Source: Arthrobacter subterraneus
Lineage (GTDB): Bacteria > Actinomycetota > Actinomycetes > Actinomycetales > Micrococcaceae
Reading direction: 5' to 3'
NCBI RefSeq assembly: GCF_900099735.1
Contig: NZ_FNDT01000004.1
Coordinates: forward strand, 176,653-240,652
Length of the DNA: 64,000 nt
Shown: one piece after another, positions 18,401 to 26,716 of the stretch
How the letters are laid out: every line of letters starts with the position of its first letter
Position numbering within the stretch: position 1 is the first letter of the stretch
The notes under the pieces: model-generated
The model's database searches: none
What the model was told of the DNA's origin: nothing
What the model saw: the letters and a program-made list of their open reading frames with translations, nothing else
Program-made: the position numbers and the translations under genes

Positions 18401-18513
18401 ACTTCGGCGGTGGTGACGCCGGGGTTGAGGACGGCGCCGACGACGGCGGCCGACACCGCGAGCGCCGTGCCGGACACGATGGCGCGCCTGCGGCGGTCAA
18501 GACCACGTTTCAT
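12442..18513 (-). CDS. Giant Ig-like/FN3 repeat surface protein A
   Basis: The 2023-residue protein has an Arg-rich N-terminus and a single hydrophobic segment (about 12-36) acting as signal anchor. A predicted beta-rich, propeller-like region follows (to about 370; VWVTN and similar strands), then an acidic linker. About ten cadherin/Ig-like repeats cover about 400-1455, several with Asn-Asp-x-x-Pro turns (DNDSDPDGD, ENDLDPSGK, ANDTDPGGG). About four FN3 domains lie at about 1460-1860, and a Cys-containing C-terminal domain (about 1930-2023) closes the protein. No LPxTG sorting signal is present. It is the FN3 member of the PFNA-type operon and tandem paralog of the next gene. FN3 proteins of this kind are thought to mediate adhesion or sense the surroundings; ligand unknown. 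The calcium-like turns are inferred. Confidence 0.92.
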   Translation of the reverse strand: MKRGLDRRRRAIVSGTALAVSAAVVGAVLNPGVTTAEVDLNDGGVWVTNLAQGKVGHLNYPSRTLDGGFIAGSNAFDVLQRNATVLTHNQDQGALSQVSVTSVTTGDEQELPGNALPVLGTDYVVSVSAAEGAVRTAPVTSLGNFAAEDAVPLVEGVPGVAAAISTFDVVATADPASAELITWAPDGTGAFAEESRKTVEGLRGVEDLQVTMVGNDPVALDPASGTVFLPDGRSRILPEPDGARLQQSGPESDTVAVATAGALVSVPLDGSEPATQAIASSAAPSAPVQQDGCVHAAWAAAGIYVRDCSEDSNDTTAEIPALTAQSELVFRANRDVVVLNDIRGGNVWLVQQDMQLVQNWDEIIPPPEEEEKEDEESASENPVNTLPDRTRENQPPVAEDDELGARVGSTTLLPVLDNDSDPDGDLLTVTVAEGLPDVGAVQPVYDATGLQVVLGTDVPPGRHTFDYTVDDGRGGRDTASVTLNVRSADSNEPPLQKRTTRIVLEQGQSASQHILADWTDADGDDLYLQSATVATEGDSARHRDDGLLTFTDGGAQIGEKEVAITVSDGRQTAEGVVVVDVRTPGEVPPIANPDHLTVNAGEELLVAPLENDLDPSGKGLRLTRINGGETAEVTPNYEVGTFTFRSGKPGPVYLDYVVANGPASAPGIIRIDVLPEGGEAGAPVAVRDSALLPTGGQALVDVLANDTDPGGGVLVVQSVSLPADAPVTVAVLSHSILRISDTRGLKERITFSYSVSNGRESSTGQVSVVPIPAPAKLQPPRAADDEITVRAGDVATVEVLANDTHPNGGELTLDPELVETVAPGQGLLAVSGNSLRFKAGSTPGTYRAIYAVRGPDGQEDSAQVLFRVSAVDEENNSRPLPETVKARAIAGNTTRIPIPLTGIDPDGDSVSLIGIDQAPSKGTARVGATYIEYTAATDTAGQDSFSYVVSDRFGARSTGTVLVGIALPSSVNQVPVPVDDSVDVLPGRNVTVDVLSNDSDPDGDALALLPDGLEAAGGIETEVHDRKVRFTSPQRSGTTALRYTVDDGRGGTAMGTVRVQTRPDAPRLAPIAHDDRISFPETLGQAAVDVPVLENDVDRDGSPEELRIAFPEGTATASIRPGEGGTSMVNVQLLPEAQTIPYTVTDIDGLQATAFIHIPGSANQPPALRDTATQEVRSGEELVLDLTELVVVREGRQVQLTDDAKVTAVASNNAPLVRDASTLVFTSAEDYAGAASVSFEVTDGASVDDPEGLKSMLTVGIMVLADPDRNHEPEARSGQLQVAQQESASIDLAKLVRDIDEADTLSFSQVGGAPDGLTATLDGPVLSVTAGSAAKNQVHPVRFSVTDGRSDPVEAAINVSVVSSTRPLAVANDDIEPDAVQGRTVVVDALANDTNPFPDSPLTLLSVSTETGLGSVSAQGDSVAVTPADDFVGTLVVQYRIGDRTGDPEREVDGRIRLTVKGAPDAPATPSIGEVSSETVVLSWDPPADNGSRITGYRVTGSGGVSQDCPATTCSITGLTNNTEYTFTVVAVNDVGESPSSGTSASARPDEKPSTPAAPRLVFGDSSLTVAWEVPPTEGSPVESYDLEISPAPPGGEFRKSGVSGTTAEWAGLENGIPYKVRVRAFNQAPDPSDWSTYSASEIPAGVPAAPAAPTAQVSSQGGSANSVLSVSWAQPATADKNGAEIETYTLTTSQDGKALRSAELSGSVFNTTVTVPNSQNPYTFTLTASNKAGTSAPSAPSEPRQAVGAPGAVPNVQAAPGDRRLTVSHGRPESNGATAQQTRYEYQLNNGAFAALPADGIIGGLSNGSSYTVGVRAVNTANGSSYPGPATQSNAVVPFGQPHTPSISSSPSGEQVVFSIGTTPSNGRPVTSVTWSAGQESGSVGAGGGQAVAGNGYDQSVTITVTVTDSEGQRATRTATGRTSPPPKKYGTVDDTLTDGTCEYPASENTKAATRKNCADAGGTWFGNGYRFEIECTRPNGGQYPVFETTGQSGYSTKWVKRAGGAWFKEASVTVESGAPTC

Positions 18514-18587
18514 GAGTGTTGCTGTCCCCCGGGAAAGGGCGCCTGGACCAGTAGCGGCGCCGTCGAAAGTCTATAGCCTGGCGGGGA

Positions 18588-18621
18588 GTCCGCCCATGGG
18601 CACCGGTACCCATGGGCGGAC
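18588..18621 (-). terminator. Perfect 13-bp inverted repeat between the two giant FN3 genes
   Basis: The arms gtccgcccatggg and cccatgggcggac are perfect complements around an 8-nt loop. The repeat lies 27 nt after the stop of the upstream FN3 gene and 75 nt before the next start. No U-run follows on the minus strand, so it may be a weak or factor-dependent terminator, an RNA stabiliser, or a protein site that tunes the relative amounts of the two proteins. Confidence 0.55.
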
Positions 18622-18648
18622 GGGTGTTTCAGGACCCTGCCCGGGGCT

Positions 18649-21600
18649 TCAGCATCGCGGCATGCCGGCCGGCGGGTTGGTTCCCCGGGTGGTGTGGATG
18701 CCCTTCAGGAACAATCCGTTGTTGTTGGCGTCTGTGTTGGGCCCGGACTGCTGGCGGTACCAGGTGCCGCTGGACCTGGTGATGTAGCAGTTGGACTGCA
18801 TGGTCTCGCCTGCATAGAGCCAGTGGTTCCCGATGCAGCCGCTGCCGGTCCAGTTGGTTCCGTTGGCAGGGTCCATGCAGCTGCGCGAGCTCAGCTGCCC
18901 GCCGCCGGTGATGGGCCAGGGCCCGTTGTTTGCGGGCGGCGGAGGCGGCGGCGGAGGCGGCTGGGCACCGCTGCGGGCTGAGGCCTGCGCCACGTTGCCC
19001 GCCGTGCCACGCGAGTTCAGGGAACGCACCTTGATGGTGACCTGCTCGTTGTAGCCATTCGTGGCCACGTTCCGGTCACCCGAATTGGCCACGTTCTGCC
19101 AGCCGCCGCCGTTGATGTTGATCTGGATCTGGGCCACGTCGTTATTCGCCAGGTTGGGCGGGCCCCAGGACACGGTGACCCGCTTGACGCCTTCGGCGCC
19201 GCCGCGGGCGTTGGCGCTGGGAGTGCCCGGCCGGCCGTACGGATTCACCTGGTTGGAGCCGGCGGGCTGGCTTGAGTAGTTCGCGCCGTCGCTGTTCACG
19301 ATCGCGGTGACCGTGGCGGTGACCGCGGGGCCGTTCGGGAACCCGCCGACTTCCTGGCCCGGCCGGATACCCATCTGGCGTCCGTCGCTGAAGTTCGCCC
19401 GGTAGCTGACCTCGGAGGCGCGGGCGCCGTTACGCTGTTCCGCGGTGAGCTCGCTGAAGCTGACCACCACGTGGCGGCCCTCGGCCCCGGTCCGGGACTC
19501 GGCAAGGGAGACGTTGCTCGGCGCGGCGGGAGATCCGACGGCGCGGCGCGGTGCCGACTGTGCGCCGTACTCCGTCCAGCCGGCCTTGTTGTAGGCGCGG
19601 ACGGAGTAGCTGTAATCGGCCTCGGCGTTGGGCACCACGATGGTCTGCTCGGACGCCTGGACCTCGGGCAGGGTGCGCACCAGGGCGCCGCCGCGGAACT
19701 CCTGCACCTGGTATTTGGTCACCGGTGCACCGTTCGGGGCGACGTCCGCCCAGTCGACCACCAGCTGGCTCTCCGTGCCCAGTGACTGGGCACGCGTCGT
19801 CGTCGGCGCAGCGGGCGTCCCCGGCAGACCCGCCGGAGTTTCGGCGGCGGAATAGTCGCTCCAGTCGGACGGCTCCGGGGCGGCGTTGCGGGCCTGGACC
19901 CGGACCTTGTAAGCGGTGCCGTTCTCCAGGCCCTCCCAGGTCAGCGGGCTGCCCGAGGCGCTGCGCTGCACCGCGCCGTTGGGCGGGGCGGGTGAGATCT
20001 GCAGGTCGTACCCCTCGATCGGGGATCCCTCGTTCGCCGGCGGTGTCCAGTTCACCGTCAGGGAGCCGTCGCCGAATACCAGGGTCGGCGGGGCGGGCTG
20101 CGCCGGCTGCGTATCCGGGCGCGCCACCGCCGACTCCGGTGACGGATCGGACGTGCCGATCGCGTTTGTGGCGGTCACGGTGAACACGTACTCGACGTTG
20201 TTGGTCAGCCCGGTCAGCGTGCACGTGGTGGCCGGGCATTCCTGGCTGAAGCCGTTGTTGCTGGTCACCGTGTAGCCGGTGATCGGCGAGCCGTTGTCAG
20301 CCGGCGGATCCCACGACAGGACCACGGACTTGTTGCGGGTGCTCTCCACGACCGGCGTCGACGGCGCTCCCGGCTTTCCCTTGACGGTCAGCACGATCTG
20401 CGCGGTGGCGACGCGCGACAGGTCCCCGGTCTTGTCCTGCACCGTGTACTGGACGGTCATGTTTCCCACGAATGACCCGGCCGGGGTCACCAGGACCGAT
20501 CCGCCCTGCTGGGACACGCTGCCGTTGCCGTCCGCCACCACGTCGATGATGCGCAGCGGCTCGTCGGGGAACGGATTCACGTCATTTGCCAGGACAGCCA
20601 CGGTCACCGGTTCGCCCTGCACCGCATCGGGCACTTCGTCGTCGTTCGCCACCGGAAGCGGCCGGCTGGAGGCCAGCACGGTCAGCGCGACGGCGCTGGA
20701 GACGGTTTCCTCTCCGTCTGTCACCGAGATGCCGACCGAGCCGGTGGTCCCGACGTCGGTTCCGTCCGCGGCTGCGACGCTCAGCACCGATCCGTCGAAG
20801 GACACGTCAAAGCCTGCCGGCTGCTCGCCGGTGAGGGAGAACTCCAGGGTGTCATCCGGGTCCGGATCCGAAGCAAGACCGGCGATGTCCAGCGTGGCGG
20901 CCGGTTCCGCGACGGCGACCTCCAGCGATCCGGACTCCAACGCCGGCGGGACGTTGCGCTCCGCCGCGGGGATCACGTTGGTCAGGATGGTCAGGGTGGA
21001 CCTCAGTCCCTCCGGATCATCCGGGCCGGTCCCGTCGGTCACCTCAAAGGTGATGGAGCCTTTTCCTGCATAGTTGATGTCCGCGGCGTAGCGGAGGTTG
21101 TTCGGATCGACAACCCACTCGTTCGGGTTGCCTGTCCCGATCGCGGTGACTTTTTCGCTGACCGTCAGGCGGGGTGTCCGCCCTTCGCGGACCTCCACCA
21201 GGTCCCGGAGGTCGAGTGCGAGTTCCTCCCCGGCGGTCACATCGATAGGGGCGTCGCTGACCAGCGTGGGGTACTGCTCGCTCAGGCCCGGTACCCAGAT
21301 CACGGCGGTGGCCACCCCGCCGTCGATGTCCTCCACCGTGTAGGGGATGCTCTGCGCCTCCGCAGTCAGCTCCACACGGACCATGTTCTCCGCGCCGACC
21401 GCCGCGGTGGCGTACGAGGGATCAACGCTGACCACCAGGTCCTCGGCGACGCCGTCGGGATCTTCGTCATTCTTCAGGACCGGAACGTCCACGGCGGTTC
21501 GCCCGCGGGTTTCGGTCGGCTCAACGCGGTCGTCCCGGGCGATCGGCAGCAGCAGCGGGGCGTTCTGGTCCACCGTGACGTTGATGTTGCCGTTCGCTGT

Positions 21601-24600
21601 GCCGCCGCGGTCATCGCGGACCCCGTACCGGACGCTGAAGTCGCCCTCGATGTCCGGGGCGGTGAACAGCACCCGGCCCTCGACCACCTCGGGAGCCATC
21701 TCCTCCGGGGTGGCGGTGAACGCGTCCGGGTCCAGGGCGATGGGATCGCCGTCGGGATCAGAATCGTTGCGGAGCGCGTCCACGGCGATGGCCCGGCCGG
21801 GCCGGAGGAGGACGCCGTCGTTGATGGCGATCGGCAACTGGTTCGCCTCCGCGGCCGGGGCAATGCCCACCTGCACGGTGCCGGTGTTCTCCAGGCCCAG
21901 CCGGTCCCGCACGGTGTAGGTGAAGGTGTCGGTTCCCGCGCCGGTGGCGGAGGCGGTGAAGTCAATGTAGTTCGGTCCGGGAACCGCCGCGCCCATCGTG
22001 GGGGCGACGTCGATCCCTGCGAGGAAGGAGGAGTCGCCGTCCGCGTCGATCCCGTCGAGCGGGACGGGGATGCGGACGGTGGAGCCGGCGATCACCCGGG
22101 CATCCAGGTTCTTCGGCACCGGCGGAGTGTTCTGTTCATCCAGCGGTCGGATGTTGATCCTGACCTCAGCCGAGTCGGTCTGGCCGGTGCTGTCGAGGAC
22201 CTCGTAGATTGCGTACACGGTCTTCGCGGTGGGGCCGGCGACAAAGCGCAGCGAGTTCTCCGAGGCGAAGATGCGCCCGTCGGCGAGGTCGATGCCCTGG
22301 GCCAGCACCGGGTTGAGGGTCAGTTCATCGCCGTTGGGATGGGTGTCATTGTCCAGCACCGGGATGTTGACCACGTCGCCGGCCCGGACCGTCACCTCGT
22401 CCGAGTTGGCCTGCGGCGGCAGCAGCGTCTCCGGTCCCTCCACGGACAGGACGCTCACCTCTCCGGTTGCGGTGGCCTTTCCGTTGGAGACCGTGTAGGT
22501 GATGGTGGTCTGCTGGTTCAGGCTTCGCACGTCGTGGATGCGCAGCACGTTGTGGTCCAGCACGGCCACGTCCAGCGGCGAATCCGCGGGTACGTCCACC
22601 GACTGCACCACGAGCACCCCGCCGGTGGGGTCGCTGTCATTGCCGAGGACATCGACCAGCACGTTGCCGTTGCGCGGCAGCAGCGCCACATCCCGCACCG
22701 CAATGGGGGCGCCCTCCGTCCCCTCGGCCTTGGCATCCACCCGGATCAGGCCGCTGGCACTCTGCGGCCCATTGGTCACGAGGTACTCGATGTAGTAGGT
22801 CCCGGCGGCCTCCGGGGTGAAGGCGACGGTGCCCGTGTCATAGTCCGGGGTCACCACGGCGTCGCTTCCGGTGATCTCCGCCTTGGCCAGGCTGAGCTGC
22901 CCGCCCGCCGGGTCGAGATCGTTCTGTAACGGACTCAGCTGCGATTCCTGCCCGACGACGGCGGTGAAGTGGTCAAAATTGACCACCGGAGCCAGCGTCC
23001 CCGACGCCCGCACATCGAAACTGACGACGCCGGATACCTCCTCGCGCCCGTCGGAGACCACGATCTTCACTTCCTTGACGCCCTGCCCCTTGCCGACGTC
23101 GCGGAACGTAAGCAGGCCGTCCGAGCGGGTCCGCACCTGGTCGCCGTCGGGAGTGGGTTCGGCGCTGACCAGGAAAAGGTCATCGCCGTCCGGGTCCGTC
23201 CAGTTGGACAGGATGTTCTGGCTGACCGATTTGCCTTCCTCCACGAGGATTTTCGTGGGGCGGAGGGCGTTCGGCGGCTCGTTGGAGTCGGCGCTGCGGA
23301 CGTCCACGGTTACCTGGGCGGTATCGCTGCCGCCGCGGCCGTCGGAGACTTCGTAGCTGAAGGTGGAGTTACCCGCGGGCGCGTCGGAAGGCACCACGAT
23401 CTGCAGGCCTGCGCCGTTGTAGATCGGCTGGACGCCGCCCGCGGCCGGCTGCTCCCCCGTCACGGCAGCCGTCAGCAAGTCGCCGTCCGGGTCGGTGTCA
23501 TTGGTCAGGACGTTCAGGATGGTGGTCCGGCCTGCCCTGGCGCCATAGGAATCGTCCTCGGCTACCGGCGGCCGGTTCTCACCGCTGCGGTCGGGCAGCG
23601 TGTTGACCGGGTTTTCGCTCGCCGATTCCTGGTCCTCCTCGTCGGATTCCTGCTTCGGCGGGATGATGTCGCCCCAGTTATCGACCAGCTGCATGTTCTG
23701 CAGCACCAGCCATACATCGCCGGCGTTGACGTCGTTGAGGACCACCACGCTGCGGTTCACCCGGAACACGAGCTCCGCGTCCGCCCCGAGTTCGGGGATG
23801 TCCTCGCGCTGGTCGTCGGCGTCGTCAGCGCAGTCGCGCAGGTATACGGCTGCTCCGGCCCAGGCCGCGTGGACACAGCCGTCCAGCTGGACCGGCGCCG
23901 TGGGAACGCCGTTGGCCTCCAGCGGCGTCACCACCGGATCCCCGCCGCCCAGGGGCTGCTTGATGAGCGAGGTGGGCGTTGCCACCACGGCGAAACTTCC
24001 GGCCGGTCCGCTCTGCTGGAGGCGCCCGCCCGCAGCATCCGGGAGCGGAACCGTTTCTCCGCCGGGAAGCACGAGGCGGCCCGATTCGCCGTCGAATGCC
24101 ACCGCCTGGTCTCCTACGGCGGCGAGCTGCACGTCACCGAAGTCCCGGAGCTCTTCGACCTCGACAACCTCGGGCTCCTCATAGGTGCCGTCCGCGGCGA
24201 CCACGTAGGTGGAGATTGTCGCCGCACCAGGATCGGCCACGAGGACCCGGTTGTTGGAGGAGACGGCCGCCGTTACGCCGGGCGACCCGGTGACCACGGG
24301 TTCGGTTTCCTGGTCGCTGAAGGCCGTGAGGTTCTGCGCGGTGGTGATCCACACGGCGCCGCCGGCCCTGTCGGTCACCGCAGCGGTGGCGCCGCCCATT
24401 GCAATGGCTGCCGATCCGGGCAGCTGAACCTCGGTGCCGCGCACCACGTTCGCCACATCAACCGGGCTGACCTTCGACTGGTCCGTGTTGATATTGAAGA
24501 CCGTTGCCTGGTCCTGGATGATGTCGAAGCCGTCGCTGTTCGCCGCGTAGCCGCCGTCGAGCAGCCTGGACTGGTAGTTCAGGTGTCCAACCATGCCGGT

Positions 24601-24774
24601 GTTGCGGTTGGTGACCCAGACCCCGCCGTCGTTCAGGTCAACCTCTGCGGTGGCAAATCCCGGGTACAGGAGGGCACCGCCCACCACGGCCACGCTGACT
24701 GCGGAGGCAGTGGTGACCGACAGTGCTCGTCTGTGTCTGGTGCTGAATCGTCGAAGGCGGTTCAGTAGCTTCAC
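18649..24774 (-). CDS. Giant Ig-like/FN3 repeat surface protein B (paralog)
   Basis: The 2041-residue protein shares the whole plan of protein A. It has a signal anchor (about 18-42, ending in the shared AEVDLNDGGVWVTN), a beta-rich N-terminal region, the shared linker ENPVNTLPDR, serial Ig-like repeats with matching Asn-Asp-x-x-Pro turns (TNDTDPDGD, QNDLDPAGG, DNDTHPNGD) and FN3 domains from about 1468. It differs at the C-terminus: a polyproline run (about 1938) leads to a Cys-containing tail unrelated in sequence to that of A. The GTG start at 24774 follows a GGGGAA. It is the first gene of the core operon, 154 nt after the cyclase gene. The pair arose by tandem duplication; the divergent tails suggest different binding targets (inference). 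Confidence 0.92.
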   Translation of the reverse strand: MKLLNRLRRFSTRHRRALSVTTASAVSVAVVGGALLYPGFATAEVDLNDGGVWVTNRNTGMVGHLNYQSRLLDGGYAANSDGFDIIQDQATVFNINTDQSKVSPVDVANVVRGTEVQLPGSAAIAMGGATAAVTDRAGGAVWITTAQNLTAFSDQETEPVVTGSPGVTAAVSSNNRVLVADPGAATISTYVVAADGTYEEPEVVEVEELRDFGDVQLAAVGDQAVAFDGESGRLVLPGGETVPLPDAAGGRLQQSGPAGSFAVVATPTSLIKQPLGGGDPVVTPLEANGVPTAPVQLDGCVHAAWAGAAVYLRDCADDADDQREDIPELGADAELVFRVNRSVVVLNDVNAGDVWLVLQNMQLVDNWGDIIPPKQESDEEDQESASENPVNTLPDRSGENRPPVAEDDSYGARAGRTTILNVLTNDTDPDGDLLTAAVTGEQPAAGGVQPIYNGAGLQIVVPSDAPAGNSTFSYEVSDGRGGSDTAQVTVDVRSADSNEPPNALRPTKILVEEGKSVSQNILSNWTDPDGDDLFLVSAEPTPDGDQVRTRSDGLLTFRDVGKGQGVKEVKIVVSDGREEVSGVVSFDVRASGTLAPVVNFDHFTAVVGQESQLSPLQNDLDPAGGQLSLAKAEITGSDAVVTPDYDTGTVAFTPEAAGTYYIEYLVTNGPQSASGLIRVDAKAEGTEGAPIAVRDVALLPRNGNVLVDVLGNDSDPTGGVLVVQSVDVPADSPLDVAVLDHNVLRIHDVRSLNQQTTITYTVSNGKATATGEVSVLSVEGPETLLPPQANSDEVTVRAGDVVNIPVLDNDTHPNGDELTLNPVLAQGIDLADGRIFASENSLRFVAGPTAKTVYAIYEVLDSTGQTDSAEVRINIRPLDEQNTPPVPKNLDARVIAGSTVRIPVPLDGIDADGDSSFLAGIDVAPTMGAAVPGPNYIDFTASATGAGTDTFTYTVRDRLGLENTGTVQVGIAPAAEANQLPIAINDGVLLRPGRAIAVDALRNDSDPDGDPIALDPDAFTATPEEMAPEVVEGRVLFTAPDIEGDFSVRYGVRDDRGGTANGNINVTVDQNAPLLLPIARDDRVEPTETRGRTAVDVPVLKNDEDPDGVAEDLVVSVDPSYATAAVGAENMVRVELTAEAQSIPYTVEDIDGGVATAVIWVPGLSEQYPTLVSDAPIDVTAGEELALDLRDLVEVREGRTPRLTVSEKVTAIGTGNPNEWVVDPNNLRYAADINYAGKGSITFEVTDGTGPDDPEGLRSTLTILTNVIPAAERNVPPALESGSLEVAVAEPAATLDIAGLASDPDPDDTLEFSLTGEQPAGFDVSFDGSVLSVAAADGTDVGTTGSVGISVTDGEETVSSAVALTVLASSRPLPVANDDEVPDAVQGEPVTVAVLANDVNPFPDEPLRIIDVVADGNGSVSQQGGSVLVTPAGSFVGNMTVQYTVQDKTGDLSRVATAQIVLTVKGKPGAPSTPVVESTRNKSVVLSWDPPADNGSPITGYTVTSNNGFSQECPATTCTLTGLTNNVEYVFTVTATNAIGTSDPSPESAVARPDTQPAQPAPPTLVFGDGSLTVNWTPPANEGSPIEGYDLQISPAPPNGAVQRSASGSPLTWEGLENGTAYKVRVQARNAAPEPSDWSDYSAAETPAGLPGTPAAPTTTRAQSLGTESQLVVDWADVAPNGAPVTKYQVQEFRGGALVRTLPEVQASEQTIVVPNAEADYSYSVRAYNKAGWTEYGAQSAPRRAVGSPAAPSNVSLAESRTGAEGRHVVVSFSELTAEQRNGARASEVSYRANFSDGRQMGIRPGQEVGGFPNGPAVTATVTAIVNSDGANYSSQPAGSNQVNPYGRPGTPSANARGGAEGVKRVTVSWGPPNLANNDVAQIQININGGGWQNVANSGDRNVATNGYNEQVTIKVRSLNSRGTAGNVAQASARSGAQPPPPPPPPPANNGPWPITGGGQLSSRSCMDPANGTNWTGSGCIGNHWLYAGETMQSNCYITRSSGTWYRQQSGPNTDANNNGLFLKGIHTTRGTNPPAGMPRC

Positions 24775-24886
24775 GTTGTTCCCCGGGTGAGACGCTTGGC
24801 GGTCGCGGCCCGGCGGACCGGGACGGCCAACCGAATACTTGACCGGTTAAAGTGTTGCACGTCATCGCAAGCCGGAGGGCAGGAGT

Positions 24887-24908
24887 TGATGGGGACTTGT
24901 GCCCATCA
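24887..24908 (-). terminator. Small hairpin between the cyclase gene and the FN3 operon
   Basis: The 7-bp arms tgatggg / cccatca with an 8-nt loop lie 20 nt after the cyclase stop codon. The 154-nt gap that contains it is the widest in this minus-strand series, so a transcription boundary and the operon promoter probably lie here. No convincing -35/-10 pair was identified. Confidence 0.3.
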
Positions 24909-24928
24909 GGTCTTGCAGAGATTCGCCG

Positions 24929-26098
24929 TCAGTCCAGGACCAGGCCGGTACCGGTTCCCCGGGCCAGCGTCACCGGATGCACTTCACCGAAGCCGCGCAC
25001 CGTCCGAGCCTTGTGCGGCATGAGGACAAAGCGGTCATTGTCGCGCAGCGTCGCCGCGGTGGTGGCATCGATCAGCACCGTTCCGGGTTCGGCAAGGGAC
25101 GTCAGGCGGGACGCGAGGTTCACCGTGGGGCCGTAGATGTCGCCCAGCCTCGACAGGATCCGGCCCCAGACCATGGAAACCCGGGCCGAGGGCAGCAGCT
25201 CGTCCTCGGTGAAGGCCTTGGCGAGCGCCAGGGAAATCTCGGCTCCCGCTTCGGGGGTCTCGGCGATGTACAGCACTTCATCGCCGATGGTCTTGACCAG
25301 CCGCCCGCCGCCCACCGAGATGATCTCCGCGCACATGTTCTCGAACCGCTGCACCAGCTGGGCGAGGGTGCGCTCGTTCATCTGCCGCGACAGGCTGGTG
25401 TAGGAGACGAGGTCCGCAAAGCCGACGGCGCGTGCCAGCGGCAGCGGAGCGTCATCCTCGGTGCCTTCCCGCCCGGCCTCGCTGGAGGCGAGCCCGGATT
25501 CCGCCCGGACCGCAAGCCGCTGGACGGCGGCGTTCATCTGGCGGCGCCAGGCGTAGACCAGCGTCTCCTCCAGGGGCTCAATCAAATGCGGGAGTTCCGC
25601 GACCAGGTTCCGGCGGGCCGCGGCGTCGGAAATTCCGCGCTGCACCACCATCTCCTCGACCAGCGCCTCGATCTGCCACACCACCATGCGGTCGGTCATC
25701 TGGCCGATCGCCCGCGTGATGGAAATGGCGGCCGACTCGGTGAGCTGCTCCTTGCGCACCAGTTCGATGATGGTGGTCAGGGCAGCCATGTCCTTCTCGG
25801 TGAACGCGACGTCGTCATCACCGATATTGGGGAAGCCCATGGCCCGCCACAGTTTGCGCGCGGACAGCAGCGACACTCCGGCGCCGGAGGCAACCTCGCG
25901 GCGCCGCAGGGTGCGCTCCGCTCCGAGGAGTTCGATCTCGAGCGCCTTGATGGCGTCACGGTCCAGCTTGTCCGGCGGGGGCGGCAGATCGGCGCGGTTG
26001 AACGCGGGCATGGAGAGGGTCAGCGGGTTGTCGTCGTCGTCCGCGAAGGAGCCGGCGCCGCCGGTCTCAGTTCCATCCGTGCCGCTGCTGGCGTTCAT
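24929..26098 (-). CDS. Class III adenylate/guanylate cyclase with N-terminal regulatory domain
   Basis: The 389-residue soluble protein begins at the ATG at 26098, preceded by AGGAG at 5 nt; an upstream start at 26134 has no such site. Residues 1-200 form a helical regulatory domain like those of mycobacterial Rv1264/Rv2212. Residues about 215-380 are the cyclase homology domain. Metal-binding aspartates are in GFADLVSYT and TIGDEVL, the substrate-selecting lysine in RLVKTIGD, and the transition-state Asn and Arg in NLASR, so it appears active and forms cAMP (or cGMP). It overlaps the PH-domain gene by 32 nt and belongs to the birA-PH-cyclase operon. An acid- or ligand-sensing role is by analogy only. 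Confidence 0.88.
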   Translation of the reverse strand: MNASSGTDGTETGGAGSFADDDDNPLTLSMPAFNRADLPPPPDKLDRDAIKALEIELLGAERTLRRREVASGAGVSLLSARKLWRAMGFPNIGDDDVAFTEKDMAALTTIIELVRKEQLTESAAISITRAIGQMTDRMVVWQIEALVEEMVVQRGISDAAARRNLVAELPHLIEPLEETLVYAWRRQMNAAVQRLAVRAESGLASSEAGREGTEDDAPLPLARAVGFADLVSYTSLSRQMNERTLAQLVQRFENMCAEIISVGGGRLVKTIGDEVLYIAETPEAGAEISLALAKAFTEDELLPSARVSMVWGRILSRLGDIYGPTVNLASRLTSLAEPGTVLIDATTAATLRDNDRFVLMPHKARTVRGFGEVHPVTLARGTGTGLVLD

Positions 26099-26675
26099 CA
26101 CCGCTCCTGTCCCATCCGTCGTTTTCCGCCCCATCCAGCGGCTCAGGTTCCATGTCTACACCATCGAACATGGCGGTCAATGGGAGTTCCCCGATTGCCT
26201 CCACCATGTACTGCTTGAACGTATACACCTGCGGAACCTCACCGAAGGACAGGAACCGGTCGCGGCCCAGGTCGATGATGAGGCTCCCCCCGCCGGTGAG
26301 CCGCTCGATGAGGGTCTGCTCGATGATGATCTGGAAGATCCCCGTGAGCCGGACCTCCCGTTCGCTGCGCCGGGTAAACCCTGCACGCCGGATCAGCCTG
26401 CGGCTGGTGAGGATGTAGCGGGTGCCCGCCCACTGGAGCAGCGGCCGGAGGAAGAACCGGAACAGCAGCAGCAATATCAGGAGAAGGAATCCCGTGACGA
26501 GCGCGGGCCCCCATTGCTCCCAGCCGATCGGCAACTGCGTCCTGGTGAACCAGCCCAGCCCGTACCCGCCGCCGGCCAGAAGAACGAGGAGGAAGCAGAA
26601 GGGGGCGAGCATCCGGCGCGGGTGCGGCCTGGTGCGCACTACCACGTGCTCGCCGGGTTCCAGCCTCAGCCGCAT
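26067..26675 (-). CDS. Membrane protein with bacterial PH (bPH2) domain
   Basis: The 202-residue protein has two N-terminal membrane helices (about 24-45 and 57-80), then a bacterial pleckstrin-homology-like domain (YILTSRRLIRRAGFTRRSEREVRLTGIFQIIIEQTLIERLTGGGSLII) and an acidic tail. This is the usual topology of YdbS/YdbT-like PH proteins, whose function is mostly unknown. It lies 41 nt after birA and overlaps the cyclase gene by 32 nt. The order birA, PH protein, cyclase resembles the arrangement near birA in several actinobacteria. Confidence 0.85.
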   Translation of the reverse strand: MRLRLEPGEHVVVRTRPHPRRMLAPFCFLLVLLAGGGYGLGWFTRTQLPIGWEQWGPALVTGFLLLILLLLFRFFLRPLLQWAGTRYILTSRRLIRRAGFTRRSEREVRLTGIFQIIIEQTLIERLTGGGSLIIDLGRDRFLSFGEVPQVYTFKQYMVEAIGELPLTAMFDGVDMEPEPLDGAENDGWDRSGDERQQRHGWN

Positions 26676-26716
26676 GACACGGCGTCCGGTGGGCGGCGCA
26701 TGGTCCCGGTGCCCAT

